Source: Curtobacterium flaccumfaciens pv. betae
GTDB taxonomy: Bacteria; Actinomycetota; Actinomycetes; Actinomycetales; Microbacteriaceae
Reading direction: 5' to 3'
Length of the DNA stretch: 64,000 bases
Assembly: GCF_026241855.1 (NCBI RefSeq)
Contig: NZ_JAPJDC010000001.1
Location: 1,302,001 to 1,366,000 of the forward strand
How positions within the stretch are numbered: the first letter of the stretch is position 1; each line of letters opens with the position of its first letter. Shown here in pieces: positions 8,854 to 21,847 of this stretch. The translations under genes were made by a program, and so were the position numbers. A model generated the notes under the pieces. The model saw nothing but the letters and a program-made list of their open reading frames with translations. It did not search any database and had not been told where the DNA came from.

Positions 8854-8882
8854 GCCGCACCGCCCTGGAGGCCCGGTGCGGC
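8854..8882. terminator. Hairpin between convergent genes
   Basis: GCCGCACCG (8854-8862) pairs with CGGTGCGGC (8874-8882) around an 11-nt loop, in the gap between the SDR stop (8827) and the stop of the minus-strand gene at 8887. It can serve as a bidirectional terminator, although there is no T run. Confidence 0.5.
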
Positions 8883-8886
8883 CCCG

Positions 8887-9843
8887 TCAGGCCGTCTCGC
8901 GCCCGGCGAGCAGCGCGCCCAGGGCTGCGGCACCGCCCGCAGCGTCGGGCACGGTCACCATCCGCGCCTGCCCGCCGCGGAGCCGCGCGACCAGCCCCGG
9001 CCCGGACCGCACGACGTAGGCGACGCCGCGGCCCGAGATCCGGTAGCCCCAGCCGCCCCACTGGCCCGGGGTCACCTGCTCCCACCCGCACGACTCGATG
9101 CGCTCCAGCGGGACGCGCATGAGGGGGATCCTCGTCCATGTGGACGTGAGCCGCATGCCGCGACGGTCGACGGTGAGTTCCACCCGCGCCAGCACCAGCA
9201 CGGCGATCCCCGCGATCACCATCGCCAGTCCGGAGACGACCGCCGTCGTCACCCCGGCCGATGCCGTCCAGACGGCGGTGCCGACGCCGAGGACCACGAC
9301 GACCGCCCCGATCACCGCGAACCACCGGCTGCCGACGCGTGCGCGCCAGGCGACGCGGGTGTCGGGCCCGACCGCCAGGGGAGCGACCTCGTGGGCCGGC
9401 ACGTGTGCAGCGACCCGGAACAGTGCGAGCACGGGGACGGCGGCGACCACCACGGCGACGAGCAGGAACGGGACCGTCCACCAGGGGGACAGGGTGCCGT
9501 CGCCGGCCGTGTTCGTCCACGCGAGCACGACCCAGGCCGAGCCGAGGGTCCCGGCCAGCAGGTTCGCGACGAGCAGGACCGTGGCTGCTGTCCGCCTGTC
9601 GCGCCAGCGCAGCGCGGAGAACGCGAGGACGACGGCCACCAGTGCCACCGCCAGGGTGACCCAGAAAGCCGTCCACGGTGACCCCCAACCGTCCGCGGTG
9701 CCGTCCGTCCGGAAGTGGATCGCGATCCGCGCGGGCATGGTGGACGCCGCGAGGACCGCGGTGAGCACCAGTCCCACCGCGACCAGGAGCCCTGGTGCCG
9801 TCACGGCCAGCCGTGTGCCCGTGGTCATCGGTCGAGTCGTCAT
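8887..9843 (-). CDS. DUF1648-type membrane protein
   Basis: The 318-residue protein has five or six hydrophobic segments. It begins with an N-terminal DUF1648-like segment (LAASTMPARIAIHFRTDG near residue 34) and ends with a soluble PH-like region that may bind membrane or partner proteins. The ATG at 9843 overlaps the stop of the GntR regulator (ATGA) and is preceded by AAGGGGG, which places it second in a two-gene operon. Pairing of a GntR/YtrA regulator with a DUF1648 membrane protein is common in Gram-positive bacteria; the biochemical function is not known. Confidence 0.8.
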   Translation of the reverse strand: MTTRPMTTGTRLAVTAPGLLVAVGLVLTAVLAASTMPARIAIHFRTDGTADGWGSPWTAFWVTLAVALVAVVLAFSALRWRDRRTAATVLLVANLLAGTLGSAWVVLAWTNTAGDGTLSPWWTVPFLLVAVVVAAVPVLALFRVAAHVPAHEVAPLAVGPDTRVAWRARVGSRWFAVIGAVVVVLGVGTAVWTASAGVTTAVVSGLAMVIAGIAVLVLARVELTVDRRGMRLTSTWTRIPLMRVPLERIESCGWEQVTPGQWGGWGYRISGRGVAYVVRSGPGLVARLRGGQARMVTVPDAAGGAAALGALLAGRETA

Positions 9844-10190
9844 CGTGCCCCCTTGATCATCGTGAACAGGTCGTCGAGCGAGACACCCAGGGTGTCCGCC
9901 TGGTCGCGCAGCTCGTCGACGAGCGTGCGCAACCGGTCGAACGAGGCGTTGCCCGATCGCAGGACCGTCGCGCCGCGGCCGCGCCGCAACTCGATCAGTC
10001 CGTCCTCCTGCAGCAGCGCGTAGGCGCGCAGGACGGTGTGCATGTTGACGTCGACCGAGACGGCGAGGTCCCGCGCAGCGGGCAGCCGTTCGCCGTTCCG
10101 CAGCTCGCCGCGGGCGATCGCGTGCCGGATCTGGGTGGCGACCTGTTCCGCCAGGGTCGCTCGCGCCCGCGGGTCGAGGGTGATCAACAT
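9840..10190 (-). CDS. GntR-family regulator, YtrA-like
   Basis: The 116-residue protein has an N-terminal winged helix (about 10-75; IARGELRNGERLPAARDLA, then VNMHTVLRAYALLQEDGLI) and only a short helical C-terminus, the layout of the YtrA subfamily. The ATG at 10190 has no upstream leader: a -10 hexamer TAGAAT ends 7 nt before it, and a perfect palindrome covers that hexamer (10191-10209), so the gene is probably autoregulated and leaderless. Its stop overlaps the start of the membrane protein gene. The ligand is unknown. Confidence 0.88.
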   Translation of the reverse strand: MLITLDPRARATLAEQVATQIRHAIARGELRNGERLPAARDLAVSVDVNMHTVLRAYALLQEDGLIELRRGRGATVLRSGNASFDRLRTLVDELRDQADTLGVSLDDLFTMIKGAR

Positions 10191-10209
10191 GTTCGCATTC
10201 TATGCGAAC
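10191..10209 (-). promoter_or_regulatory. GntR operator overlapping a leaderless -10 element
   Basis: GTTCGCAT and ATGCGAAC form a perfect 8-bp inverted repeat around TCT, directly abutting the GntR start codon. On the minus strand the -10 hexamer TAGAAT (10202-10197) lies within it, 6 nt from the ATG, so a bound repressor would occlude RNA polymerase. Confidence 0.7.
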
Positions 10210-10312
10210 AATCCGGCATCGCACCAGGGCTGCTCCACCTGTTCGGACCCTGTTTGGCCGCGGAACGCAGCACGTGGTTCGGCGGCTCCCGGCACGCGTA
10301 CCGTCCGTCGCG

Positions 10313-10507
10313 ATGACCGAATCACCCACCACCACTGCCCCGTCGAACTACGAGTCCGCCGACGGTGTGGACCCCCTGCACGTCACCACCTACCGACAGG
10401 TCCGCAAGGCCGCCCGCCGCGGACACGCACTGCCCGGCGACGCCGGTGAGCCGTCCCTGGCCGACCTGGTGAACGCCCGGAAGAACGGCACCGCCGAGTC
10501 CCGCTGA
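10313..10507 (+). CDS. Small hypothetical protein (64 aa)
   Basis: A short, polar, charged protein with no recognised domain (MTESPTTTAPSNY start, KNGTAESR end). The ATG at 10313 is chosen because upstream codons in the same frame look non-coding. A TACCGT hexamer at 10299-10304 may be its -10 element, although its spacing (9 nt to the start) is longer than in the leaderless genes elsewhere here. It could be a conserved small protein of Microbacteriaceae; no function is proposed. Confidence 0.5.
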   Translation: MTESPTTTAPSNYESADGVDPLHVTTYRQVRKAARRGHALPGDAGEPSLADLVNARKNGTAESR

Positions 10508-10583
10508 CGCAAGCTCACGATCCGGTCTCGACGAGGTCTCGATCGGGACACGACGACGCGAGCAGCACGAGGGTGCTGTCACG

Positions 10584-11114
10584 ATGACGTCCATGGTCTC
10601 CTTCCGGTCCGCACTGCCCCTGGTCGTCGTGAGCGCGGTCCTCGTGTCCGGCTCGCTCGCCGGCTGCTCGGCCGACGCCGACGCCGACGCAGCGGCGCGG
10701 CCGACGTCGAGCCCGACGCCGACCTCGGAGACCTCGGACGCCCAGCCCGCGGGCGGTGCGACGGACCCGATGGAGGAAGACCGGAGTGCTGCGGCGATCT
10801 GCGGCCAGATCACTGCGCTGACGACGATCTCGCTGAACGCGACTGTCGGGCGAAGCCAGGGCGATCTCTCCGAGGCGCAGTACCAGGCACTGATCGCGGC
10901 GGAACGCTTCGGCTACGAGCACCTGTCGAGCACCGACGAGGAGCTCGACGACGCGATCGACTACGCGCACGAGTACCTCGACGCGCACCCCGCACCGAAG
11001 TCCGGGCCGGCGCTCGAGATGACTCCCGAATGGGAACTCGTCGGGCGGACCCTGATCACCGCGTGCCGGGGTGCCGGGTCGAACGTCGTGGGCACCGCCC
11101 AGTACGGCGGCTGA
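10584..11114 (+). CDS. Putative lipoprotein
   Basis: The 176-residue protein has a lipoprotein signal peptide with lipobox LAGC (Cys28), then an acidic and proline/threonine-rich linker (about 29-60) and a soluble helical domain containing two cysteines (AAAICGQ and ITACRG) that could form a disulfide outside the cell. No family is recognised. It is a monocistronic gene and converges on the MocR gene 10 nt away. An alternative ATG at 10593 would shorten the N-terminus by three residues without changing the signal peptide. Confidence 0.75.
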   Translation: MTSMVSFRSALPLVVVSAVLVSGSLAGCSADADADAAARPTSSPTPTSETSDAQPAGGATDPMEEDRSAAAICGQITALTTISLNATVGRSQGDLSEAQYQALIAAERFGYEHLSSTDEELDDAIDYAHEYLDAHPAPKSGPALEMTPEWELVGRTLITACRGAGSNVVGTAQYGG

Positions 11115-11123
11115 CGACCCGGA

Positions 11124-12545
11124 TCAGGGTCCCGTGACCGCGGTCACGAGCGCGTCGAGCGCGCGGTCGAGCTCCGGCATCGTCACGGCGCCGTAGCCGA
11201 ACACGATGCCCGGCGGCGTGCTGCCCGGCGCGAGCCCGTACTCCTCGAGCGTCGCGACGAGCACCCCGGCGTCCGCCAGCCGACGCGCGATCTGCGCCCC
11301 CGTGGTCGGACCCGACCACGTGACCACCGCGTGCAGTCCGCCGTTCAGGGCACGGGCCTCCAGGCCGGCGACGTCGCCGAGCCGAGCCGCGATCCGGGCC
11401 CGGCGGTGCGTGTAGTCGCGACGCACCCGACCCAGGTGCCGCCGCAGCGCACCCGTCCGCAGCAGGTGCACGAGCGCGGCCTGCACCGGTTCGGCGACGA
11501 CCGCACCACGAGCTCGACGGGTGGCGAACACCGCCTCCGTCACCGGGGAACCCGTCGCCGCGACCGTCGGCAGCACGACGTACGCGCAGCGCAGCCGGGG
11601 GTCGAGCGTCTTCGAGAAGCCGCCGACGTGCAGCACCACGCCCTCGGCGTCGAGCGCGGCCAGCGCGGGCACGGGAGCGCCACGGTGCCGGAACTCGGAG
11701 TCGTAGTCGTCCTCCACCACCACGGTGCCGGTGGTGGCGGCCCAGGTGAGCAGCCGCCGGCGCCGGGCGACGGGCATCACCGACCCGAGCGGGTACTGGT
11801 GCGTCGGGCTGACCAGGACGGCGTCGACCGGTCCGGCGGCCTCGAGCGCGTCGAGGTCGAGGCCGTCCTCGCCGACCGGGACGCCCACCAGGGATCCACC
11901 AGCGCTCGTGACCGCACGGTGTCCGGTGCGGTAGCCGGGGTCCTCGACGGCGACGACGGGAGCGCGACCCAGCAGCCCCCGAAGCGCCTCGGTGACGAGC
12001 GACAGCGCTTCCGAGGTCCCTGCGGTCACGAGCACCCGGTCGACCGTCGCCGTGAACCCGCGGGTCAGGCCGAGCTGGGCGACGACCTGTGCCCGCAGGT
12101 CGGGGGAGCCGAGCGGGTCCGCGATCGCGTTCCGGAGCGCGGCCGATGCCGCTGCGCGCCAGGCTGCCCGCCAGTCCCGTTGCGGGATGGCGGTGACGGC
12201 GGGAATGCCGGGACGGCAGTCGATGAGCGGAGCGGACGGCGAGGCGGCCGCGACGCCGACCGCGTCGGAGCCGGAACCGGAGGTGTCCGTGCCGACGGCC
12301 GACGGCGCACCCGTGGTCCGACCGTGCAGGTCCGCCGCGACCCGCGCGAGGGCACCGTGCCGCGTCCGCAGGTACCCCTCGCCGTCGAGCTGCTCGTACG
12401 CCGCGACGACGGTGCCCCGGGCCACCCCGAGCTCCGCCGCCAGCGCCCGCGTCGACGGCAGTGGATCGCCTTCACGCAGGGTGCCGTCGTGCACCATCCC
12501 GCGCACCCGTGCCACCACACCGGACACCTTGCTCGACTGGTCCAT
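11124..12545 (-). CDS. MocR-family PLP-dependent transcriptional regulator
   Basis: The 473-residue protein joins an N-terminal GntR winged helix (about 1-70; GDPLPSTRALAAELGVARGTV) to a fold-type I aminotransferase domain (about 110-470). The PLP-binding lysine is in HVGGFSKTLDP, and the aminotransferase aspartate is in VEDDYDSEF. Such proteins (MocR/PdxR, GabR) sense pyridoxal 5'-phosphate or its aldimine. It is divergent, across 57 bp, from a pyridoxamine phosphate oxidase-fold gene, which suggests control of B6 or flavin-linked metabolism; PdxR itself normally flanks pdxST, which are absent here. The start at 12545 is the methionine just before the HTH (MDQSSK). Confidence 0.88.
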   Translation of the reverse strand: MDQSSKVSGVVARVRGMVHDGTLREGDPLPSTRALAAELGVARGTVVAAYEQLDGEGYLRTRHGALARVAADLHGRTTGAPSAVGTDTSGSGSDAVGVAAASPSAPLIDCRPGIPAVTAIPQRDWRAAWRAAASAALRNAIADPLGSPDLRAQVVAQLGLTRGFTATVDRVLVTAGTSEALSLVTEALRGLLGRAPVVAVEDPGYRTGHRAVTSAGGSLVGVPVGEDGLDLDALEAAGPVDAVLVSPTHQYPLGSVMPVARRRRLLTWAATTGTVVVEDDYDSEFRHRGAPVPALAALDAEGVVLHVGGFSKTLDPRLRCAYVVLPTVAATGSPVTEAVFATRRARGAVVAEPVQAALVHLLRTGALRRHLGRVRRDYTHRRARIAARLGDVAGLEARALNGGLHAVVTWSGPTTGAQIARRLADAGVLVATLEEYGLAPGSTPPGIVFGYGAVTMPELDRALDALVTAVTGP

Positions 12546-12561
12546 CGTGATCGCCCCGATC

Positions 12562-12596
12562 TGGTCCAGACACCGGACCACTGGTGACCCTAGCGT
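12562..12596. promoter_or_regulatory. Divergent MocR/PNPOx promoter region
   Basis: An inverted repeat, TGGTCC (12562-12567) and GGACCA (12575-12580), lies midway between the two divergent genes and is a candidate MocR site. On the plus strand TAGCGT (12591-12596) ends 7 nt before the ATG at 12603, matching a leaderless -10 element. Confidence 0.5.
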
Positions 12597-12602
12597 GACG
12601 AC

Positions 12603-13352
12603 ATGCCCACCTCGAGCCCCGAACCGGAACCGCCCACCGACGGCCCTTCGCTCCGCGTCCGCCGCCTGCGCGACCGCCAGTCCGACGACCCCGCCGTCCT
12701 GCACGCGATCCTCGCCGAGGCCCACGTCGCCCACGTCGGCATCGTCCGCGGTGGCCAGCCCGTCGTCCTGCCGTTCCTCTGCGCCGTCGGGGACCTCGGC
12801 GACGGCCCCGTCCTGCTGCTGCACGGCTCGACCGGTGGTGGGCTGTTCCTCGACGCCGGGGCCGAGGGCGTCCCGGTCGCCGCCACCATCACCCACCTGG
12901 ACGGTCTCGTCTTCGCACGCTCCACCAACGACAGCTCGGCGAACTACCGCAGCGCGATGGTCGCCGGCCGCGCCACCGTGGTGCCGACCGACCTGCGCAC
13001 CGAAGCCCTCTGGCAGGTGGCCGACCACCTCATGCCGGGTCGCCGGGCCGAGGTGCGCGAGATGACCGCGAAGGAGGTCCGCGCCACCCAGGTCCTCCAG
13101 CTGCCCCTCGACCGCGCGAGCGTCAAGGTCCGAGCCCACGGTGTCGGCGAGGACCCGGCGGACGGTGAGGACCACACCGTCTGGGCGGGCGTGCTGCCAC
13201 TCGCGGTCCGCGCCGGGGTCCCGATCCCGGGGGACATCTCGGGGGACAGCCCGGTGGACGCCTCGGTTGTCGCACTGTCGGCTCGCCTCGACCGCCTGGC
13301 GGCCGACCGGGAGGCCCGGATCGCCGCAGTCATGCGGGTCACGCCGGTCTGA
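12603..13352 (+). CDS. Pyridoxamine 5'-phosphate oxidase-fold (FMN-binding) protein
   Basis: The 249-residue protein has the split-barrel fold of the PNPOx/NimA-like family: AHVGIVRGGQPVVLPF near residue 42, LHGSTGGG near 77, then FARSTNDSSANYRSAM near 103, where substrate and FMN contacts lie. It is probably a flavin-dependent oxidoreductase rather than the canonical PdxH. It is divergent from a MocR regulator that probably controls it. The ATG at 12603 has no ribosome-binding site, but a TAGCGT -10 sits exactly 6 nt upstream, indicating a leaderless transcript. Confidence 0.85.
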   Translation: MPTSSPEPEPPTDGPSLRVRRLRDRQSDDPAVLHAILAEAHVAHVGIVRGGQPVVLPFLCAVGDLGDGPVLLLHGSTGGGLFLDAGAEGVPVAATITHLDGLVFARSTNDSSANYRSAMVAGRATVVPTDLRTEALWQVADHLMPGRRAEVREMTAKEVRATQVLQLPLDRASVKVRAHGVGEDPADGEDHTVWAGVLPLAVRAGVPIPGDISGDSPVDASVVALSARLDRLAADREARIAAVMRVTPV

Positions 13353-13425
13353 ACCCGGGTCCACCGCCGCGGGCCCGCTCCGGAACGCCCGTGCGCGCCG
13401 TCGGAGTGGCCTGCGAGCGGTGCTC

Positions 13426-13449
13426 GTTCCTGTGACCAGCCGCAGGAAC
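13426..13449. terminator. Inverted repeat downstream of the PNPOx-like gene
   Basis: GTTCCTG (13426-13432) is the exact complement of CAGGAAC (13443-13449) with a 10-nt loop. It could end the upstream transcript or act as an operator for the NlpC/P60 gene; a T tract is missing, so the role is uncertain. Confidence 0.35.
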
Positions 13450-13480
13450 ACTCCGGCGCTGCCCAGCCGCGGGCACCGTC

Positions 13481-13496
13481 GTGACCAATACGTTAC
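13481..13496 (+). promoter_or_regulatory. GTAAC/GTCAC repeat upstream of the NlpC/P60 gene
   Basis: On the minus strand GTAAC and GTCAC stand as a direct repeat 6 nt apart, resembling the GTAAC repeats reported for MtrA, a regulator of cell-wall hydrolase genes in Actinobacteria. It lies 39-54 bp before the chosen start at 13535. This is a resemblance only. Confidence 0.3.
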
Positions 13497-13534
13497 TTTC
13501 CGGACCGCCGAGTGGTCCCGACCCGGAAGGACCC

Positions 13535-14488
13535 ATGGGACGCCACACCCTGCCTGCAGCAGCCGACGACCGTCAGCCCGCGCGAACGCACACGCACCCC
13601 GCGGTCGACCCCGCGCCGCTGACGCCGGACACGCAGCAGTCCCGTCCCCGTGGTCGCCGCTCGGCCCTCGGCCCCGCGGCCGCCCGCTCCACCTTCGTCG
13701 AGCACCCGAAGCCGGCCCGGACCGTGCGGATGCAGCCGCGTCCCGCCCCCGTCGCGTCGTCGGCCGGCAGCGCGGTGCTGAGCCGGACCGCCACCCTGCG
13801 TGCCGAGCGCGCCGTCGACCCGCGGCACATCCGCCGTTCCGCCAACGCGAAGCGCGCGGCCATCCTGCTCGCCCCCGCGATCGCGGTGACCTCGAGCCTG
13901 ACGCTCGCCCTGCCCGCGAACGCCGACACCCTGCCCGCGGACACCCGTTCCGGCACGACCACGGCGCAGGACGCCCAGACCTTCACGGTGGCGCACGACG
14001 TCCAGGTCCCCGTGGTCTCCACCGACGGCATGACCACCACGACGACGATCGTGTCCTACCCGACGCTCGACCTCCGCTTCGGGGTGACGACCGCGCAGGC
14101 ACAGTCCGCGTTGTCCGCCGCACTCTCGGCCGGGGGCGACCGGGCCACGATCGTGCAGACCGCCCTGCAGTACATGGGGGACCCGTACGTCGAGGGCGGC
14201 GCGAGCCACGAGGGCATCGACTGCTCCGGGCTCACGATGGTCGCCTACCAGGCGGTGGGGATCGAGCTCGTGCACTACGTGCCGACGCAGGACGCCGTCG
14301 CCACCACGATCCCCGAGTCCGAGGCACTGCCGGGCGACCTCGTCGTGTACGACGACGAGGACCACGTCGGCCTGTACCTCGGCCAGGGGCTGGTCCTGCA
14401 GGCACCGCACCCGGGCGAGGTCGTCGACATCGTCCCGATGTACTCGGCGGCGCACCACTTCGCGCGCGTCCTGCCCGCCGGCAGCTGA
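13535..14488 (+). CDS. NlpC/P60 family cell-wall hydrolase
   Basis: The 317-residue protein has a long basic, proline-rich N-terminus, then a hydrophobic signal (KRAAILLAPAIAVTSSLTLA near residue 105) followed by an Ala-x-Ala-like site, and a C-terminal NlpC/P60 domain (about 205-315). The catalytic cysteine is in DCSGLTMVAYQ and the histidine in DHVGLYLG. It should cut peptide stems in peptidoglycan outside the cell. The ATG at 13535 with GGAAGG five bases upstream is preferred over a GTG at 13481, which overlaps a likely operator. The unusually long cytoplasmic N-terminus is also seen in related Microbacteriaceae proteins. Confidence 0.88.
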   Translation: MGRHTLPAAADDRQPARTHTHPAVDPAPLTPDTQQSRPRGRRSALGPAAARSTFVEHPKPARTVRMQPRPAPVASSAGSAVLSRTATLRAERAVDPRHIRRSANAKRAAILLAPAIAVTSSLTLALPANADTLPADTRSGTTTAQDAQTFTVAHDVQVPVVSTDGMTTTTTIVSYPTLDLRFGVTTAQAQSALSAALSAGGDRATIVQTALQYMGDPYVEGGASHEGIDCSGLTMVAYQAVGIELVHYVPTQDAVATTIPESEALPGDLVVYDDEDHVGLYLGQGLVLQAPHPGEVVDIVPMYSAAHHFARVLPAGS

Positions 14489-14569
14489 CCCGACCAGCCG
14501 TGGTGCGGCCGTGGTGGTGACCAGCAGGACCACCCGGACGGGGCGTCCCCACCGATCACGGGCCTCCCG

Positions 14570-14575
14570 TATCCT
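14570..14575 (+). promoter_or_regulatory. Leaderless -10 element of rlmN
   Basis: TATCCT ends 7 nt before the ATG at 14582, so transcription would start at the A of the start codon. Confidence 0.5.
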
Positions 14576-14581
14576 GGAGTG

Positions 14582-15814
14582 ATGGCTTCCGACACCCGCA
14601 CCCCGTTCGAACAGCAGCAGTCTGCTCGTCCGCAGGTGCGCCCGCGCACCGAGGGCTGGAAGCAGGCCACCGACACCGACGGTCGCCCGCTGCTGCAGTT
14701 CGCGTCCCCGAAGCGTGGCAAGCCGCCCGTGCACCTGGCCGACCTGACGGCCGAGGAACGCGAGGCCCGCGTGAAGGAACTCGGCCTGCCCGGGTTCCGC
14801 GCCAAGCAGCTCGCGACCCACTACTTCCAGCACTACACGTCCGACCCGGCCAAGATGACCGACCTGCCCACCGCCCAGCGGGAGCAGCTCGTCGCCGGGA
14901 TGCTGCCGCCGCTCCTCACCGAGACCCGGCGGCTGGCGACTGACAACGGCGACACGATCAAGTTCCTCTGGAAGCTGCACGACGGCGCCCTGGTCGAGTC
15001 GGTCCTCATGCGCTACCCGGGCCGCATCACCCTGTGCGTCTCGTCCCAGGCCGGGTGCGGCATGAACTGCCCGTTCTGCGCCACCGGCCAGGCGGGGCTG
15101 ACCCGCAACATGTCCACCGCCGAGATCATCGAGCAGATCGTCCGGGCCAACGCCGCGATCGCCGCCGGTGAGCTCGGGGGCGATCCGCGCAAGGGCGGCC
15201 ACGACCGCGTCGACGCCGAACGCGTGACGAACATCGTGTTCATGGGCATGGGGGAGCCGCTCGCGAACTACAAGCGGGTGATGGACGCCGTGCGGTTGAT
15301 GGTCGCACCGCAGCCGAACGGTCTCGGCATGAGTGCCCGCGGCATCACGGTGTCGACCGTCGGCCTGGTGCCGGCGATGATCAAGCTCGCGGACGAAGGG
15401 ATCCCGCTCACCTTCGCGCTGTCCCTGCACGCACCCGACGACGAGCTCCGCGACGAGCTCATCCCGGTGAACTCGCGCTGGAAGGCCGACGAGGCGATCG
15501 ACGCCGCCCACAACTACTACGTGAAGACGGGCCGTCGTGTCTCGATCGAGTACGCACTCATCAAGGACATGAACGACCACGCCTGGCGAGCCGACCTGCT
15601 CGCCGAGAAGCTCAACAAGCGCGGCAAGGGCTGGGTGCACGTCAACCCGATCCCGCTCAACCCGACGCCGGGCTCCGTGTGGACCTCGTCCGAGGTGCAC
15701 GTGCAGGACGAGTTCGTCCGCCGACTCAACGCCGCCGGCATCCCGACGACCCTGCGCGACACCCGCGGCAAGGAGATCGACGGGGCGTGCGGGCAGTTGG
15801 CAGCGGCCGAGTAG
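14582..15814 (+). CDS. rlmN: 23S rRNA (adenine(2503)-C(2))-methyltransferase
   Basis: The 410-residue radical SAM enzyme has the CxxxCxxC iron-sulfur motif at Cys159, Cys163 and Cys166 ([11 protein letters not shown]) and the resolving/methyl-carrier cysteine near the C-terminus (Cys403, DGACGQLA). It methylates C2 of A2503 in 23S rRNA and of A37 in some tRNAs, supporting translational accuracy. GFRAKQ near residue 70 and [11 protein letters not shown] near 221 are family signatures. The gene sits alone, 1.8 kb ahead of the rrn operon. ATG 14582 is favoured over the adjacent GTG 14579 because of the -10 spacing. Confidence 0.95.
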   Translation: MASDTRTPFEQQQSARPQVRPRTEGWKQATDTDGRPLLQFASPKRGKPPVHLADLTAEEREARVKELGLPGFRAKQLATHYFQHYTSDPAKMTDLPTAQREQLVAGMLPPLLTETRRLATDNGDTIKFLWKLHDGALVESVLMRYPGRITLCVSSQAGCGMNCPFCATGQAGLTRNMSTAEIIEQIVRANAAIAAGELGGDPRKGGHDRVDAERVTNIVFMGMGEPLANYKRVMDAVRLMVAPQPNGLGMSARGITVSTVGLVPAMIKLADEGIPLTFALSLHAPDDELRDELIPVNSRWKADEAIDAAHNYYVKTGRRVSIEYALIKDMNDHAWRADLLAEKLNKRGKGWVHVNPIPLNPTPGSVWTSSEVHVQDEFVRRLNAAGIPTTLRDTRGKEIDGACGQLAAAE

Positions 15815-15832
15815 GTCGGTCCGGTTCGTTCG

Positions 15833-15865
15833 GGAGGCACGGTGCGGGTTCGCACCGTGCCTTCC
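15833..15865 (+). terminator. rlmN terminator hairpin
   Basis: AGGCACGGTGCG (15835-15846) pairs with CGCACCGTGCCT (15851-15862) around a GGTT tetraloop, 21 nt after the rlmN stop. The arm GGGAGGCACGGTGC (starting at 15832) recurs in the terminator at 37748. Confidence 0.75.
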
Positions 15866-16369
15866 GCCGTTCCCGGGGTCGCGCTCACCCCGTCGATCCC
15901 CGGAAACCCGGGGGACACGTGCCGTTCACCCGACTGCGACACGCCCGGGAGGGACGACGGTTGGCAGGGCCCCCGGGGCGTGTGTAAAGTAATCACTCGT
16001 TGCCGCTGAGGCGGAGAACGGAACGGCCGAGACGGTCACAGGGTGCAAGCCCTGGATGCGCAGTCCGGACGGGGTCCCGCTCAGGCAACATCCCCCCGAA
16101 GAAGTCGAAGTGATTCGACGTGTCTGACGGTGGAACAAGACGAATGCCTCTCTGGCGGAACCTGTGATGGGTCGAGCGGGGAGTGCGTCTGGTCCTTGAG
16201 AACTCAACAGCGTGCACATTGTCAATGCCAATTTATTGATTGACCTCGTGCCTGGTCGGATTGCTGACTGGGTCATGAAGCAATTCCTTTTGGATTGAAG
16301 ATTGTCAGTAGACAGTCAACAGTCAGAATCAACTCGGTCTGATGCCTTCGGGTGTTGGGTCTGTAATTT
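15866..16369 (+). promoter_or_regulatory. rrn promoter and 16S leader
   Basis: No protein gene is credible here. A promoter with -35 TTGGCA (15961-15966), an 18-nt spacer and -10 TAAAGT (15985-15990) precedes a leader of about 370 nt. The leader contains a hairpin (AGGG TGCAA GCCCT near 16040) and the antitermination/processing box TTGAGAACTCAACAG (16196-16210), which recurs in the 16S-23S spacer. A region of short repeats (CAGT/AGTC near 16300-16325) precedes the mature 5' end. Confidence 0.7.
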
Positions 16370-21446
<5,077 letters not shown>

Positions 21447-21474
21447 CACTGATTTCCGTGCACTTGTTGCACGG

Positions 21475-21487
21475 GCTCGCGTCCACT
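21475..21487 (+). other. 3' arm of the 23S processing stem
   Basis: GCTCGCGTCCACT is the perfect 13-base complement of 18229-18241, so the two flanks of 23S would form a long duplex for RNase III-type cleavage. Confidence 0.65.
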
Positions 21488-21601
21488 TTGTGGTTCCCGA
21501 CAGACGATCGGGAATCGAAACTGAATACACCGCTCTGTCTTCTTCACGGAAGATAGCAGCTGGGACAGCTTTGAGACCAAATGCATGATCTGGTCGAAAG
21601 T

Positions 21602-21721
21602 GTTCCGGTGGTCATAGCGAGAGGGAAACGCCCGGTCACATTCCGAACCCGGAAGCTAAGCCTCTCAGCGCCGATGGTACTGCAAGGGGGACCTTGTGGG
21701 AGAGTAGGACGCCGCCGGACT
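21602..21721 (+). rRNA. 5S ribosomal RNA
   Basis: About 120 nt with helix I formed by TCCGGTGG and CCGCCGGA, the CATTCCGAACCCGGAAG loop and GGGAGAGTAGGACGCCGCC near the 3' end, all diagnostic of 5S rRNA. It is the last gene of the rrn operon, 155 nt after 23S. Exact ends may differ by one or two bases. Confidence 0.95.
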
Positions 21722-21740
21722 TAACGTAGAAGAACCAGGG

Positions 21741-21770
21741 AACCCCTGACCATTCGTGGTCAGGGGTTTT
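21741..21770 (+). terminator. rrn operon terminator
   Basis: AACCCCTGACCA (21741-21752) and TGGTCAGGGGTT (21757-21768) form a perfect 12-bp stem capped by a stable TTCG tetraloop and followed by further T residues, a textbook intrinsic terminator 19 nt after 5S. Confidence 0.93.
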
Positions 21771-21847
21771 CTGCGTTCACGGCCCGTTCTGGGTCCTTTT
21801 CGACGGGGACCGGTCAGGCCGTAGGATCAGCCGACGACGGAGGAACG

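Noticed and set aside
13353-13534. c-di-AMP (ydaO) riboswitch before the NlpC/P60 gene
   Set aside because: Such riboswitches often precede these genes in Actinobacteria, but the conserved ydaO sequence blocks are not present.
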